DNA of 53,038 bases from NCBI GenBank assembly GCA_001464315.1, contig LNFK01000010.1, forward strand, positions 1-53,038, given 5' to 3'. The notes under the pieces were generated by a model. The model saw only the letters and a program-made list of their open reading frames with translations, did not search any database and was not told the DNA's origin. Each line of letters opens with the position of its first letter. Positions within the stretch are counted from its first letter, which is position 1. The stretch is from Sphingomonadales bacterium Ga0077559 (GTDB taxonomy: Bacteria > Pseudomonadota > Alphaproteobacteria > Sphingomonadales > Sphingomonadaceae). The position numbers and the translations under genes were made by a program. Below are positions 52,541-53,038 of this stretch, piece by piece.

Positions 52541-53038
52541 CTGAAATAATTACAGATTATCACTCCAAATACTTGGCTAGTGACCTTGTGCGACGGAGAT
52601 CGTCCGATAGCAGTGAGAAGCTGGCAGTTGCTGTCGCGGGCGCGCAAGTTGATATGAATCCGCATCAAGTGGACGCGGCCCTTTTTGCATTTGCATCACC
52701 ACTGTCAAAGGGGTGGGCCGAGGGTAAGCGGCGCATTCTAATCATCGCGCCATCGAACCTTCGCAAACAGTGGCATCAGGAAATGAATGAGAAATTCTTC
52801 ATTCCATGCACCATCATCGAATCAAAACCTTACAACGCTGAGGTTAAAGCTGGCAATTTTCGGCCCTTCGACCGGACCGACAGCATCGTCATTTGCTCCT
52901 ATCAGTTTGCCCGCAACAAGGCCGCAGACGTTCACGCCACACCTTGGGATTTGGTTGTGATCGACGAAGCGCACCGGCTGCGCAATGTTTACAAGCCATC
53001 GAATGTTATCGCCAACACACTGAAGGGTGCACTTGCCG
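52537..53038 (+). CDS. SNF2-type helicase, Walker A segment missing, 3' end outside the window
   Basis: The first 167 residues of a SNF2/HepA-like ATPase of the sort found in restriction and defence loci. Segments NPHQVDAALFAFASPLSKG, GKRRILIIAPSNLRKQWHQE, VICSYQFAR and WDLVVIDEAHRLRNVYKPSN (motif II DEAH) are clear. Homologues, from memory, have about 21 residues after PLSKG containing DEVGLGKTIEAG (Walker A); here residue 59 Gly is followed at once by WAEGKRR (nt 52714), in frame. ATP binding should be lost unless compensated. It overlaps fic by four bases. The remainder lies to the right. Confidence 0.85.
   Translation, partial: MTEIITDYHSKYLASDLVRRRSSDSSEKLAVAVAGAQVDMNPHQVDAALFAFASPLSKGWAEGKRRILIIAPSNLRKQWHQEMNEKFFIPCTIIESKPYNAEVKAGNFRPFDRTDSIVICSYQFARNKAADVHATPWDLVVIDEAHRLRNVYKPSNVIANTLKGALA

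Overview
ORGANISM AND OVERALL LAYOUT. Both halves of the window look alphaproteobacterial, most likely Sphingomonadaceae (a Sphingopyxis/Sphingorhabdus-like genome). The inference rests on the dusB-ntrB-ntrC-ntrY-ntrX-hfq-hflX order, a tandem two-domain Hfq, a fused ispDF, and conjugation and DUF3768 genes typical of sphingomonad mobile DNA. The left ~22.4 kb is core chromosome. The right ~30 kb is accessory DNA that I read as one integrated element followed by the start of a second.

CORE REGION (1-22.3 kb). A minus-strand nitrogen-regulation and RNA block (dusB, ntrB, ntrC, ntrY, ntrX, hfq, hflX) converges on a partial mazG. A plus-strand ispDF-pncC pair follows, then ubiquinone-binding-like and lipA genes on the minus strand. 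Next is a compact carbon-concentrating cassette: SbtA-type bicarbonate transporter, PII-like protein, beta-carbonic anhydrase and a flavin oxidase-like gene. After that come an M14-like exported protein, ettA, an M28 peptidase with a small lipoprotein, a lipid kinase overlapping a metallophosphoesterase, and a hypoxanthine-DNA-glycosylase-like gene.

INTEGRATED ELEMENT (about 22.5-49.7 kb). Two near-identical 19-bp sequences matching the 3' end of a tRNA (Pro-like, reverse orientation) lie at 22505 and 49666. A P4-type integrase and an AlpA regulator sit just inside the right copy. I infer a ~27 kb integrative mobilizable element. It carries a Ti/MobQ-type relaxase-helicase, an oriT-like nick region, traC/traD and ssb, but no type IV secretion genes. 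Its cargo is rich in likely defence and conflict genes: an Nmad3-Nmad2 pair, a RelE/HigB-HigA type toxin-antitoxin pair, a HEPN/RES toxin-like gene, a single-chain MmeI-like restriction-modification enzyme with an XRE-ImmA/IrrE regulator pair and a long operator, paralogous nucleotidyltransferases (one fused to HEPN), an ECF sigma factor, several unknown gene pairs, and an IS110/IS1111-type insertion sequence with a candidate bridge RNA.

SECOND ELEMENT (49.7 kb to the end). A different tyrosine integrase, a Fic protein with its own inhibitory motif, and a SNF2-type helicase overlapping fic begin here and run off the window. The helicase lacks, in frame, the segment that should contain Walker A while keeping DEAH. 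No intact tRNA, rRNA or CRISPR array was seen.
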